Below, piece after piece: positions 31,417 to 43,129 of a stretch of DNA of 64,000 nucleotides. Source of the DNA: Symbiodinium natans (taxonomy: Eukaryota; Sar; Dinophyceae; Suessiales; Symbiodiniaceae); contig CAJNDS010002113.1 of the NCBI GenBank assembly GCA_905221605.1, positions 823,501-887,500 on the forward strand, read 5' to 3'. Numbering within the stretch: position 1 is the stretch's first letter; each line of letters opens with the position of its first letter. The notes under the pieces were generated by a model. That model searched no databases and had not been told where the DNA came from. It was given only the letters and a program-made list of their open reading frames with translations. The translations under genes and the position numbers were made by a program.

Positions 31417-34400
31417 GTCATGGATGCAAACCTTTTGCTGTTTAAGCCGCTGGCCCAGCAGACGACGTTGTCCCTGCATGATTCGATTCGCCTCCTACGG
31501 TAGGACATGTGACAGACGAACCTGTCCTGGTGGTTGACCCAGATGGCATGAACCTTTACCCTAAACCCTAAACCCTAAATAAACCCTTTGTGCACAACTG
31601 AGGACAGTGATCGCTGGTGACAGTTGGGGAGAGATCGCAGTACCCGTCATTGAGGACAGGAGTGGCCTTCCTCGTAGTCAACGCGAGCAATTCTGCAGCC
31701 TCTTCTCGGACCCAGGGATGCTCCTTCTTCCCCTTTTTTGGGTTTTAGGTTCCCTTATCAGACCTTTGAACCAGACAGGGCACCCTTGTTATTCCTAGGT
31801 TACTCTTGGGGTCTAGTCTTGGCTCTTGAAAGAACCCTCCAGAAGGAATTGGAGTCCATACAACCCTGAAGTGGGGATGAGCACATGGCGTCTCTAAACA
31901 TGGGCAAACATCCGGGACACGTTTCCCCCAGTTTTTGCTAGGGCAACCAGGGTTTTCGCTTCTGGGGCCCTTGAACTAAACGCTTAAACCCTAAGCCCGT
32001 TTAGGGTTTAGGGTCCTAGGAAAGGGTTTAGGACCCTAAATGTGCGTGCTAAGCATGCATGAGGTAGTGCCTCCTTGGTAACATGCGCGTGTTTTCTTGT
32101 GGACACCCTTTTGAAGACCTTGAGAACAGTGTTTCAAATTCTGGCTTGTTTGCTGCTAACAGTCATCAAGTCCGGTTTCAAACAAGGGTTTAGGGTCCTA
32201 CAAAAGCGGGCTGAAGTGCTCGCATGCGGACTGTGGTTCTTGTCCACTCGCTTCGTCTTGTTCTTCCCGTTGTTCATCTGACCCACTGTCTGCGACAACA
32301 TCCCGCCAATGGCGACGAAATCTGCGTGTCGAGTTGGTTATGTGTGTTTTTCCTTGAGCTCTGGGCAACAGCTTCTCGTTTCCTCGTCCGGGCATACTTG
32401 ACGAGGTGTAGTTTCGTGTGCAAGTGCGTCCTTGGTGCGCGAGGTTGTGTGCCATAGATTTGTGTTGCCTGTGGGCCGGAGTTCTCTTACGCACTGAGCA
32501 CATCGGCGCCTGTGAAGACTGACGGTTCCGTTAACCCTTGTCTTAGCTGAGGGTTTGCATGCTACCTGCTTCAAGCAGGTTTTTGCAAAGAGGAATGCGA
32601 ACAGAATGCAAATGTAGAACTGTGTGTTTGACCGTTTGCTACGTAGCCTGTGTCGGCGGATAGTTCTTGCCTCGGCGATGTTCCCACTGGTGGGTTGGCC
32701 AGAGTGCCTGCCAGGCTGGTGGCAAAAGGCTACCCTAAACCCTAAACCATGAGCCTCAAACCCGAAAACCCGCATGCCATCGTGATGGGCTTGCGAACGC
32801 TGCAATGCTCCAGCCAGGATCACCCCGAAACAGCTATGATATTCGTGGGATCCCAACTGACGTTGGTTTTCGGAGCCGGTGTCTCAGAGATGGGGGATTA
32901 CGAAAATAGGGAACCCCAATTCGGATCTGCAAAGAGTAGGCTAGGTGAGCAGGGCTGACGTTTTGGGAGCCTGTGTCAGGAAGCCATGTGGTTGCTGAGC
33001 TTGTAAACCATAAACCTTCTTGAAAGCCCCTTTTATCGAAAGTGTTGGGGCGGCCGGACAGCATGCAATCGTTGCGTGCACCCCGAGCTGCAAGTGAAGG
33101 CTCATGCGCTGCTGCGCACCTGAATAAAGCTAATAAACCCCAAAAACAGCACCCTCAACTCGAAGCCTAAGCCCGCTCAAGACCCTGAACCATGGAGCTA
33201 AAAGCAGGAACTTGGCCTGCCAGACCTTGTCAGGGTTTCCGTGAATCATTCCCATAATGCGATGATACTGTAGATCAGGGAAAGTTGAATAGTTGGGGGT
33301 AGGGGTGTTTCAGTCTAGGGGCAAATTGCCTCAAGGACACCCAAACTGTGTGAATTCACCCAGGTTTTAAATCTCATCGTCGCAGTGGAGCTGTCCTCAG
33401 CTGTCAGATGTTGTGAGCAGCATTGCAAGTGCATGAAGGAAAAAGAGAGCTGAAGTCTGCCAGATCACTCATCCCACTGTAGGAAGAGCTGTTTGCTGTC
33501 CTTCTCTGATCAACGGCTGCTTACTGACTCAAGCTTTGAGGGTGTTAAGGCGGTAAGGAATGCTTGGCTGTTCTGTTGTACAACACTTTCGCTGAGGTCG
33601 TGGACACCTTTGCAGAAGCGCGCCAGCACGATGTGCTGAATTTGGCTGAGGCTGGGTTCTTGCTTTTGTTGAGGTTTGCCTCATGGCTTCAGATTCCTCA
33701 TTCGCTGAGGTTGACGGTTGAAGTTTTCAAGAGGGACTTGTAGTTCTCGGCTAGAGTAAAACCGGGCACTTGCCAGAGCGAGAGCTAACAAGGGCAGATG
33801 TGGCTAAGGTTTGAAGGATAACCCTAAACCCTAAACCCTTAACCCTGAACCCTTAAACCCTAAACCCTAAACCCTAAATCCTAAACCCTAAACCCTAAAC
33901 CCTAAACCCTAAACCCTAGCGCGTATCCTTTGGGAAACCGTCAGGATGAAACAGGGGCGGGTCAGGGCAGCGCCAGGCCACTGCACACGGTCGGGGGGAG
34001 GGGGCGGGCAACAAAGGACACTTTAATATGTGAGAGCCGCGCACTTTCCCATATGTTGCAGTCAGAATTGCTTTTGGCGCGAGCTGTTCAGGGGTGGTTC
34101 TAGGGTTCGGGGTGAAAGGGTTACCCTAAACCCTAAACCCTAAACCCTAAACCCTAAACCCTAAACCCTAAACAGGCTTCCATCTTGTCTTGAGGAGCTG
34201 GAGCAGGACATGGCAACCGACCAGAAAGCCCTCCAGCGACTTGGGCCGCAGATCGCCGGGTTTAGGGTTTAGGGTTAGGGTTTAGGGTTTAGGGTTTAGG
34301 GTTTAGGGAAGGAAGTTTGGGGTGAAGAGCAAAGGGTAAGCCGTCCTGGAGAGACGCCCAGAGTCCGCACCACTTTGGAAGCCATTGCGCAGGAAGATCT

Positions 34401-34961
34401 TCAACCGCATCGATGCAGATGGAAGCGCCTGGGCAGACAAAGTCGCCAAGTGAAGGGCTGTCGGAGCACAAAGCGAGGCTCAAAGGAATGGCATTCTTCA
34501 GGTTACACAATGATTTCTGTTGCATTCGGAGTGCTGTCGCTCGGAAACTTGAAGAAATGCACGTGCATGGGAGTTTCGAAATTTCCGAAGGTTCCCCAAG
34601 CTGAAACGCCTGGGGACGTGCTGTACATCCCAAGAACCCTTAGTCAGGGAGGGTGCCTGAATTCCTAGCGGGCTGCTCTACGTGCATCACAAGTGCCGGT
34701 TCAGAGCTCCCATGCCAATCGAAAAACACACCCGAAACCCTGAACCCTAAACCCTAAACCCTAAACCCTAAACCCTAAACCCTAAACCCTAAACCCTAAA
34801 CTGAATTCCCACTTAAAAGGAGCCCATAACTTTTTGGGTTCTTACCTTGACCTGCCTTGCTCAGCCTCCTGTCAGGTGGTGAAGTGACCCTTTCGGAGCT
34901 AATCGAGGGCGCGCAGCGGGTTCCTGGGCGAAGCCCTGAAGCTATGAAGTGCCCGCCCTAA
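31417..34961 (+). CDS. Voltage-gated cation channel with EF-hand tail (partial model)
   Basis: 31417-31499 (LLLFKPLAQQTTLSLHD) splices in phase to 31603 to about 31715, which begins TVIAGDSWGEIAVPVIE. This is the pore-loop type GDSW/GESW motif of four-domain-like Na+/Ca2+ channels, in the form frequent in dinoflagellates. After the family C element, about 31811-31868 reads LVLALERTLQKELESIQ, resembling the end of S6. 34176-34259 (CLEELEQDMATDQKALQRLG), bounded by arrays, joins in phase to 34393-34449 (KIFNRIDADGS, an EF-hand loop) before GTGAAG. 34865 to about 34961 (GGEVTLSELIEGAQRVPG) resembles a second EF-hand and exit helix. Role by family: Ca2+-regulated cation entry at a membrane. The selectivity and N-terminal exons are unresolved. 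32000-33800 holds no exon I trust. Confidence 0.55.
31718..31805 (+). mobile_element. Family C foldback, copy 4, inside the channel gene
   Basis: AGGTTCCCTTATCAGACC and GGGCACCCTTGTTATTCC, then TAGGTTACT at the right. It lies between the pore exon and the next exon-like segment, so it is probably intronic. Confidence 0.65.
33817..33919. repeat. (CCCTAAA)n array
   Basis: About 14 units with a few CCCTGAA and CCCTTAA variants, inside the channel gene. Confidence 0.9.
34122..34310. repeat. Head-to-head arrays around an 84-nt exon
   Basis: (CCCTAAA)n at 34122-34173 ends in AACAG, the acceptor of the exon at 34176. (TTTAGGG)n starts at 34260 with GTTTAGGG, the donor. The array therefore supplies or touches both splice sites. 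Confidence 0.85.
34735..34801. repeat. (CCCTAAA)n array
   Basis: About nine units upstream of the last EF-hand-like exon. Confidence 0.9.
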
Positions 34962-35059
34962 GGTTTAAAACCCTGAACCAGCGCTTGCAGAAAAAGCCCT
35001 AAAGCCTAAACCCTACAGTGAACCCCAAAAAGTTGGAACTGAAGGTCCGTCACAAAGGC

Positions 35060-36295
35060 AAGTCCATTTTGAGGCCTGTTCCAACTCTCAAATGTTCCAA
35101 GCTTCATGTTACACTTGAGACTTGGAGCATTTGAGGTTCCAAGTTTCAGATTTGACGTTTTCAAATGTGTGAATGATGCAAAACTGTTTCAGAAATTCAA
35201 TTGTCAAAGCAGTTCAAAGAGGAACCAATTGAATGTTTCAAATGGCTCAATTTGAAAGTGTTTCAAATGACTCAATTGAAAAGTGTTTCAAATGACTCCA
35301 AAGTCTTTCAAATGACTCAATTTGAAAAGTTTCAAAATGACTCAATTTGAAAGTGTTTCAAATGACTCAATTTGGAAGTTTTTGCATGACTCAATTTGCA
35401 AGTCTTTCCAACGACTCAAGTTGAAAGTGTTTCAATGAACTCAATTCAATTTGAAAGTGTTTCAAACGAGCCAATTTGAAAGTGTTTGAAACGATTCAAT
35501 TTTGAAAAATTGGAAGTTTTTCAAATAAGTCAATTTGAAAGTGGTTCAAAAAGTCAATTCAAATGTTTCAAATGAGTTCATTTCAAAGAGTTCCAATGGG
35601 GTCAATTTGAAAGTGTTTCGAAATTCAATCTGAAAGTGTTTGAACATTCAGTTTGAAAGTGTTACAAATTACTTAATGTGAAAGCATTTCAAATGACTCA
35701 GTTTGAAAGCAGTTCACATGAATCAATTTCATTTTTTAAAAGCGTTTCAGACGAAATCAATCTGAAAAGGCAAAAAATGGCTCAATTCGAAAGTGTTTCA
35801 AAATGACTCAATTTGAAAGTGGTTCAAATGAATTACTTGAAAAGCTGTCAAATGACTCAATTTGAAATTGTTACAAAAAATCAAGATTCCAACTTTCAGT
35901 TTTGAAGAAACCTGAAATGTCAAGTTTTTGCTTTTTCTCCTGTCGAGTTTGGCCTTCACAATTTTAATTTGAAGATTCAAGTTGTGTTGCAAATATTGTT
36001 TCGATTCAATTTCAAAGTTTCAAACGGTTGATTTAGATGTTTATTTTCAGAAAACTGTGATTCAATTTGAAATTGTTCAAATGATTCAATGCTGTCCAAA
36101 TTGTTTCCGATCTCAGTTTGAAAGTGTTTCAATTTCCCAATTTGGCAGTTTCAAACCACTCAATTTGAAAGTGTTTTCCCATGACTCAATTGAAAAGTGT
36201 TTTGAATGACTCAATTTGCGGTCTTTCAAATGACTCAATTTGAAAGTTTCAAATCACTCAACTTGAAAGTGCCTCAAGTGACTCAATCTGTTGGA
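35060..36295. repeat. Degenerate minisatellite, about 24-25 bp unit
   Basis: Roughly 45 diverged copies of AATGACTCAATTTGAAAGTG plus TTTCA run for 1.2 kb. The unit contains the inverted pair TTTGAAA/TTTCAAA, so each copy can form a small hairpin. Base composition is AT-rich against GC-rich flanks. No telomere-like heptamers interrupt it. Frames inside it are artefacts. Confidence 0.85.
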
Positions 36296-36359
36296 ACATG
36301 CTCGAAAAGGGTCCTTACGACCCGGAAGCCATGTTCCAAGATTCAGGGGTTCACCATAA

Positions 36360-36495
36360 ACCCTACTTGGAGGTTCAGGGTACTTAGAACTCCAACCATA
36401 ACTGCACATAGAAGCCCCCAAAGTCTTCTCTAAGTAGGTCACAGGTACTGTAGAATTACAATTGGGGTTAGAGGTACCCCTGAGCCTCGCAGTAA
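36360..36495 (+). mobile_element. Diverged family A-like foldback, copy 5
   Basis: TACTTGGAGGTTCAGGGTAC at the left, GAGGTACCCCTGAGCCTCGC at the right. It is longer and more diverged than the other copies. Confidence 0.45.
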
Positions 36496-36499
36496 GCTT

Positions 36500-37000
36500 C
36501 TACAGTAAGCCCTTGAAACCTTTGGCCAGAACCCAAGCTGGGCCAGGTTTTGTCCCATCTGGTCACTGGTCAGGATGATGCTTCGTAGGGGCTTGGGTTG
36601 AGATCCTCAAAGCAACAGTTAGAAGCCCAAAACCTTGAATCCACTCAGACAAGCTCCACACGACAATCCAAGAATAGCTGCAGATGTGACTCGATGTGAC
36701 AGACCCCACACGAGATGGTTCCTTGGGATGCCCAATCTCTAAGAGAAGCGCGACAAAGAAAGTTTGCTCCACCGCTCGGGACGTTTTGGTTGAGGCTTTA
36801 GGGTTCATTTTCACGCCCAACTTGTTTGCCATTCTGCTCTTATTCTGATTCTGCGGTATCGGGCCCTGTCTGTCCCGCACCAATAGACCACCTGGCCTGC
36901 TGCTGCTCTCTAAGGGTAGTTGCATGGGTTGTATTGGGGGTGTGTAAGGGGTCCCCTTTCCAGGGCCCAGACAAGAGACCATGTAACTGCCCTATGATGC
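36500..37000. other. No supported gene
   Basis: A 139-codon minus frame (36563-36982) competes with plus frames. No domain or splice signals were trusted. Confidence 0.3.
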
Positions 37001-37004
37001 TCAG

Positions 37005-38175
37005 GACCCTGAATTTCGTAGCCGCCTTCAAGTCATGGACATCGACGAGGCGATTCCGTTGATTCGAGTTTGCAAGGGCATGCAGGTGATCATCAACTTG
37101 GTAGCAGTGGTGCCGTACGTGTTTCCCTTTTTGGCTTCTAGGTTGCCTTGTAGACGTCATCCCCCCCCCCCCAAAAAAAAATCAAAACACAATCATAATC
37201 AAATAGTCGCTTATTCTAATATGGTTGATTACTGTGCTGCCAAATCCCTCAAATAACCCTTTAGCCCCGAGCAAAAGAAGCCCTGAACGAAAGACCTTTT
37301 CAGGTGTAGACGGGAGTGACACAACTCATTTCCTGGCTGTCCCCCTCTGACTTCCGTCCTCCATGTGGGTATTTCCCCCAATAGGGGTACCCTGGAAATA
37401 CCACCAAAAATAGTACAATCCTTGTTATATGAGCCCCCCAAAACGGAACCCCTACTTTCGTAGACCGGACTCGGAGCCCCCTAGTTGTGCAGCTATGCTA
37501 GTGGCAACAAGAATCCTAAACCCTATAGGTTGGGATGTTCCCCCTTACACAAGCAGTCCTTCATAGGGATTCTAGTACCCCCCCCCTGTTATAATCCTTT
37601 GTTAAGGACTGCTAGTATAAGGGTGAACATCTCAACCACTAGGCCCTAAACCCTAAAACCTTGCACACTTCGGAGTCTCCCATGGGCCGCCAAGCTTGGA
37701 TGGACCCAGAGATTCCCAAAGCTTTGAGAACCACGGAATCATTCCGGTTTAGGGTCTAGGGCTTATACGGCGCCAGAGTGCTCCAGAAGGGTTTAGGGTT
37801 TGGGCCGGAAGGTTCAGCGCCGCTTTTTTTCAGAAGTTCATGATTGCGGGAGCTGCTTTGGGGAAATGTTTTCCCAGTTCTATGAGTCCAAACAAACCCC
37901 ATAGAAACGTTTAACAAAGACGTGTAAATTCTCCATAGAAAGCCCCCCCCCCCCACCCGTCCGAGCTTTGGCGGCTAAGGCCTTATATGAACACCCTAAG
38001 ATTCACAAGAATCACCAATTTTGACCCTCATAATCAAACAAAGTAACGGTCTTTGGGGGATATTTTGGGGGAATGGTTTTTGACGACGGATCCTTAGAGA
38101 CTGACCCCCAACCTCCGGGGGAAAGGTCGACCTCCAGCAGCTGTTTGAGATGATTGATATTGAAGGCCATTCAGG
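37005..38175 (+). CDS. EF-hand protein, probably a second ion channel tail (two exons)
   Basis: 37005-37085, after GATGCTCAG and before GTGATC, is 27 codons in phase 0 (DPEFRSRLQVMDIDEA ... VCKGMQ). 38126-38175, after GGGAAAG and before GTTCGAGGGTTTAGG, reads VDLQQLFEMIDIEGHSG, half an EF-hand. Phases match across the intron of about 1 kb, which holds family E and B elements. The order (regulatory linker, then EF-hand) follows the C-terminal part of dinoflagellate voltage-gated channels as I know them. It lies in tandem, same strand, with the channel gene at 31.4-35 kb, so it may be a paralogue. Flanking exons were not found. Confidence 0.5.
37372..37466 (-). mobile_element. Family E foldback, copy 4
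   Basis: CCCCAATAGGGGTACCCTGG at the left and CCCCTACTTTCGTAGACC at the right. It carries the same GGGGTACC block but is more diverged. Confidence 0.5.
37530..37635 (+). mobile_element. Family B foldback, copy 3
   Basis: TTGGGATGTTCCCCCTTA at the left, TAAGGGTGAACATCTCAA at the right, with GCAGTCCTT and AAGGACTGC inside. Intronic in the EF-hand gene. Confidence 0.7.
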
Positions 38176-38325
38176 GTTCGAGGGTTTAGGGTTGAGGGTT
38201 TAGGGCTTGGGGTTTAGGGCTTAGGGTTTAGGGCTTGCGGTTTAGGGCTGAGGGTTTAGGGCTTAGGGTGTAGGGTTGAGGGTTTAGTTGAGTATTCAGG
38301 GTATCAGGGTTGAGTGTTTAGGGCT
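38176..38325. repeat. Degenerate GGGTTTAGGGCTTA array
   Basis: Alternating GGGTTTA, GGGCTTA and GGGTTGA units, starting at the donor of the exon at 38126-38175. Confidence 0.85.
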
Positions 38326-38329
38326 AAGG

Positions 38330-38699
38330 ACCTTCTGGCACTTTGAAATTTTAGGTTGCCGCGTCATGGTCCCCTTGACCATTTTGAAGCTTGGTAAATG
38401 CACAACTGCCTCAAGACCCAGCCGAACTCTGCGTGAAGGTCTGTCAAGTGTGTCTATCAGGTAGCTCTGGGATCATGAGGGCTGGTGGACCAGAGTAGGG
38501 TCTGTGCTTGTCGGTCCCACACCTGTAGGTTGAGCAAGTAACCGACGCCTTGTGCGAACTTGTGTAGGGTAGTATGACACTTACAGAATCCCAAAGGTAA
38601 AGATTAGCCCCCAGAACGTGCGCCTTGCGGGGCACGGGCTGACGGCTATGTGCTGGAGCAGGTAGCTTGCTGCGCACTGCGTTGAGAGAAAGGGTTTCG
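38330..38699. other. No supported gene
   Basis: A 77-codon minus frame at 38444-38677 lacks recognisable features. Confidence 0.3.
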
Positions 38700-39440
38700 G
38701 GTTTAGGGTGTAGAGTTTAGGGTTTAGGGTTTAGGGTGTAGAGTTTAGGGTTTAGGGTTTAGGGTTTAGGTTTAGGGCCTGACTTCCCAGCGCACGCACA
38801 GCCACGGCATCTCGAGGCGAGGGGCAGGTCAAGGTGATGGAGTTGCTGGGTGGCAATTCTTGGAGGCGTAGTCCTCACTCAGTGATGAAGACCCGTACCC
38901 CTAAGGTTGCCCTAAAGGTGCCCTTTTTATATACTCCTAACATGGCCCTGATATTCCCTTAGAGATCCTTAAAAAGGGGCCTCAAAACCCAAGGGTACAA
39001 CCTTTAGGGTCCAAGGTAGAACCCCTGGACTCTCTGTGTTGTACAGGGGCCCGAGAAAGCCGAAGCCCGCAAAACTGGGAAGGTTGTCAACATTATGATC
39101 CCTGTTGGGGGTACGCTATATAGTAGCTGCCGTAATATAATAGGGATCCAAAAAGGGTGTAGGGTTTAGGGCTGAGGGTTTAGGGTATAGGGTTTAGGGT
39201 TTAGGGTTTAGGCTTTAGGGTTTAGGGTTCTTAATTTTGACAACCACCCAAGTGAGCTCCAAAAACCCGAAGGCCACTGGAAAACACCACTGAGGTTCGT
39301 CACGCCCCTCAGCCGATGGGTGCGCGACTCGAAGCCTCCCGGGTGTGCAAAGGGTTTAGGGTTTAGGGTTTAGGGTTTAGGGTTTAGGGTTTAGGGTTTA
39401 GGTTGAGTTTCGGGTTACTTCAAGGTTTAGGGTTTAGGGT
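38700..39440. repeat. Cluster of TTTAGGG arrays with short unique gaps
   Basis: Arrays at 38700-38780, 39143-39232, and 39356-39402 with a continuation at 39424-39445. Between them, 38895-39030 is a loose foldback (GGTGCCCTTTTT facing AAAAAGGGGCCT). Short GC-rich segments at 38800-38880 and 39040-39080 could be exons but are not resolved. Confidence 0.7.
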
Positions 39441-39644
39441 CTAGGGTCCCTAAACCCTATGATGTGTCCCTGTGCCCTACCAAGCCGGAGGTGTCGGGAC
39501 CTTCTAAGAACCTGCACTGGTTGGGCCAGGCTTCCCCAAGATAGGCTGTAGGCTACCCAATGGTATTCAACCCAAATACTACAAAACCCCAAACCCCAAA
39601 CAGCAAACCCCAAACCCGAAACCCTAAACCCTAAACAACCTCCA

Positions 39645-39752
39645 CTGAGCATAGAAGAAGCCGAGGACAGCGCCGCGCTTCGTCAAGTACAACATGATGC
39701 GCCTGATGCATCGGCACGAAGAGCAGCTGGCCTCAAGGGACTCAAGGGATCG
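39645..39752 (+). CDS. Possible exon before a TTTAGGG array
   Basis: Two plus frames are open: FVKYNMMRLMHRHEEQLAS and EEAEDSAALRQVQHDAPDAS. The segment ends at the array starting at 39754. Frame and product are undecided. Confidence 0.3.
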
Positions 39753-39753
39753 T

Positions 39754-39836
39754 TAGGGTTTAGGGTTTAGGGTTTAGGGTTTAGGGTTTAGGGTTTAGGG
39801 TTTAGGGTTTAGGGTTTAGGGTTTAGGGTTTAGGGA
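39754..39836. repeat. Pure (TTTAGGG)n array
   Basis: About 12 identical units, followed at once by a family G element. Confidence 0.9.
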
Positions 39837-39841
39837 AACCT

Positions 39842-39946
39842 AGGTACTATATCCCCCTTGAAAATTGTTTTTTATTCTTGCTTATACAAAACCCAAGAGG
39901 ATGTTGAAAATATCATGTTTATTACGGTTCTCAGGGGAGTATAGAT
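39842..39946 (+). mobile_element. Family G foldback, copy 2
   Basis: ACTATATCCCCCTTG at the left, CTCAGGGGAGTATAGA at the right, sharing AAAACCCAAGAGGATGTTGA inside with copy 1. It abuts a TTTAGGG array on its left and another TTTAGG on its right. Confidence 0.7.
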
Positions 39947-39949
39947 TAG

Positions 39950-42530
39950 GGTTTAGGCGTCCCAGCCAGCTTGTCCGAGTCTCGGCGCAAAAAGGTTTAG
40001 GGCCGTTTCGGGTTTAGGGCTTAGCAAAAAGGGTTTATATAGGGTTTATGTAGGGTTCAGAGTTCAGGGTTCAGGGTTTAGGCGCCCTTTAGTGTCGCAA
40101 CGCTTCAGATACTGACGCTACCCTCGGCGTCTGGAGGGTTCCCCCCCCGCCACGCATCTGAGTAGCCTACGGCACACAAATACCCCTTGAAGCCCTAGCG
40201 ACCTCAATACTACGGTAAACCCTTGAATCTGGCACTTCACAACCCTGAGGCTGTGGTGTTGGGGTCTCAGAAGCCCTGAAGTTGGGACCCTTCGGCCTTC
40301 AAACTTGGGCTTGCAAGTCGAAACATTGAAGTACTCTCCCCCACATTCCTCGGAGACAGCTTCGCACTTGCTGGCTCTTAGGGGGGAAATTTTTAGAAGT
40401 AAGACATTCGGCTTCTGTAGAAGGATACCAGGTGCCCAACTCCCCAACTCCCCAACTCCCTTTCAAGAGCTAGTCTGCTTAGGGTTTAGGATTGGGTTTA
40501 GGGTTCCTGCGATGCGAGCGACTTCTTTCCCCAGTATGCGCGTGCCTGTCAATACGTCCCAAATGCTCTCCATTCCCTGCAGCCCCGGTGAGTCTCAACT
40601 AGAGGTTGAAATTTATCAGCTGAGGCTTTAAGGCCAAATCTTAAAGTGACTCCGACTGGGCTGAAAAGGTTTGTCGGCTCCGTCGACGCTCGCTTCGTCC
40701 CTCGGCCGTGACCTGCGAGGGCTCGCCCTACGTTGAGCAAGAGAACCTACACCCTCAGACCCACACCTAGACCCCAAACCAAGACCTGCAATCCCTAGAA
40801 GGGTTCTAAGTTGGGGTTTCTCTTGAGGCCCTCCTGTAAGAAATAAAGTTCGAACTTACCTACGAGAGAAGGAACAAGCCCAAACCCTGTGTGAGTGTGA
40901 GAGCCGAAACCCTAACTCGGTCGTCCGAGTGTGAGCGATTATGCCCTAGACCCTAACCCCCCACCCCCCTTTTCCCCCCCTGCCCAAAAAAATAACAAAA
41001 ACAGAAAACAGAGATTCATGGCAGCTTGTGGGGCACGAGTAGTCCTCAACCGGGAAAGAGGCGGGTCTTGCTGAGAGCCGTGAGATGCCTTGGCCACTGC
41101 AAGTTGTGCAGTTTGCATCTCCCCGCACTTCTCACAAAATGCTGCGCGCAGAACATATGGCGTGTGGCTTCGGGTAAGCTGAGCCTTATGACGTGGATCA
41201 GGGCAGGCGGATTAAAAGGTCTTAGAACGTCTTGGAGTTTCTAACTCCGAGCCGCGCCCACCATACTTGCCTACGCCAGTTCTTCTAACTTAGGGTCCCT
41301 TGTAGTGTCCCTCCCGTAGAGTGTAGAGGATTTCCAGTGTCAATTTCCAGCAAGAGCCGAGGAGCTTCTTGCAGGGCATCTCGACGAGAAGCTCGGTTGC
41401 ACGCGTGCGGTTTCCTTTGGGCAAGGGCGTGCGGCAAGGTTGCTTGGAGCAAGTTGGAGATGCTGGCCCTTGCATCTGTCAAGCCTTATGGCTTCTTTGA
41501 TCTGCGCCACAAACGGCCGAATTTCAGAAAGGTGCACATATTTGCAGACAAGCCGTGCCGTATTAAAAGTTCTTCTTGTGATGCATGCTGACTACATATG
41601 CGCTTGCAAAGCGGTCTAAACTAGGGTCCCTTTTGGTGCTCGTGTCGTAGTGCCACCCCGCATATTAGGGCACCCACCACGAAACCATTAAAGTGAACCA
41701 CCGAAGTCACAACTGATCGTAGGAATTAATTTCACGGCATCTACTCCGACCTTGCCTCGTTGGGAGCTGTAAAGCACTCAAGCAGAAGCTTCCTGGAAGG
41801 AAGTCCTGTACCCTTACATGGGAGGTCTGGATCCATGATGATCCATGCTGTTGCTGACGTTTAAGCCATTCTTCGAGAAGTGGCCAAATGCACAGACAAT
41901 GGTAAAAGGTGCACGGCCTCTCAGGAACTGAACAACACCTAACAATGAACTTGCCGGAGGGCATCCAGTCTTTCAAAAAATGGTGACAAGGCGGCCCTGC
42001 ATGGGATGTCCCCGAGAACCCTTTATCAAATCCGAAGCTTCGTAAACCCGAAGTCCCTATTTACCCTAAACCTTAAGCCCGAAGCCCCGAACCCACAACC
42101 CTATTCATCAGGATGACTGATTGTCTCCGGTATCTCACCGGATCCAGGAGCCGGAGTTTTAGGGTGCAGGGTTTAGGGTATAGGGTTTAGGGTTTAGAGA
42201 AAACAGCAACAGTCTCGTTCAGACCGAAGCACAGTTCTAATAGGCCTGCTTTTTTTTCTTTTCTTTTGGGGGCCGCTGTGACCGTGTGGGGGGGGGGGGG
42301 GGGGGCCTTACCTACCAAACTTGGCCTTGCGCCGCGAGTTCAGAGTGGGACTGCGCTTCACGTACTAGCCGAGCAGGTAACCTGTAACCTTTTGGGGCAT
42401 ACATACAATCCTACCATAATTGAAAGGTGAACCTTGTTCTCGGGTCAGGGTACTCAGCAACTAATGAATCATGGCCCTTGGACCCTGAAGAGTCCAACCC
42501 GGGACCCTAAACCCCAAACCCTAAACCCTA
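39950..42530. other. Long stretch without a convincing gene
   Basis: Many 60-110 codon frames overlap on both strands (40118-40631, 41026-41591, 41707-41976) without domains. A short coiled-coil-like peptide at about 40590-40630 (ESQLEVEIYQLRL, stop) is the best exon candidate. A polyG run is at 42289-42306. Telomere-like units are sparse except at 42160-42200 and 42505-42540. Confidence 0.35.
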
Positions 42531-42669
42531 AACCCTAAACCACAAGTCTTCTAGCTTCTCAGAAGTGGAGGATCTCCGAGTCTTCCAGAAGCACTGAAGA
42601 GATGGAAGCAGGCCGCGGGCGGTGCAGGGTGTAGCCTTCTTGGGGATATTTTCGATTTGTACCGATATC

Positions 42670-42818
42670 TTTTCATGTATGTATATGTATATATATACAT
42701 ATATATATATATGTGTGTGTGTGTTTTTCATGTGTATATATATATATCTCATTATACAACCCCAGGAAAATTTTCAAACAATAGTTAATCAATTGAGGCT
42801 CCAAGGGGAGTATAGCAG
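42670..42818. mobile_element. AT/GT microsatellite and short family G copy 3
   Basis: 42675-42750 is TATATA and GTGTGT repeat. 42755-42818 reads TACAACCCCAGGAAAATTTT and then AAGGGGAGTATAG, a truncated relative of family G. Confidence 0.5.
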
Positions 42819-43129
42819 GGAGATGAAGCATGGAAGCTTTTGGTTTCAGAGCGGACTTGAGTTCAACCGACACCTTGTCATTGGACGGCAGCATGTGATT
42901 GACGCGAATGCAGCATCTTCTATCAGTGTGGCGTAAGACAAACAAGATTCGTAGCTGAATCCGCGCAGGCCTCGGATCAGGCCTCGGATCAAGCCTTCTC
43001 GGCAGCATGACTTTCGAGTCGCTGCGACACTCTCGCAGCGAAGGCTGGGCGCTGGAAGGGCTTAGATTCCTGCATCTAGCTGTCGTCCTTCAGTCGGTCT
43101 ATGAATAACGCGTCTCTTGTTGGGATGTG

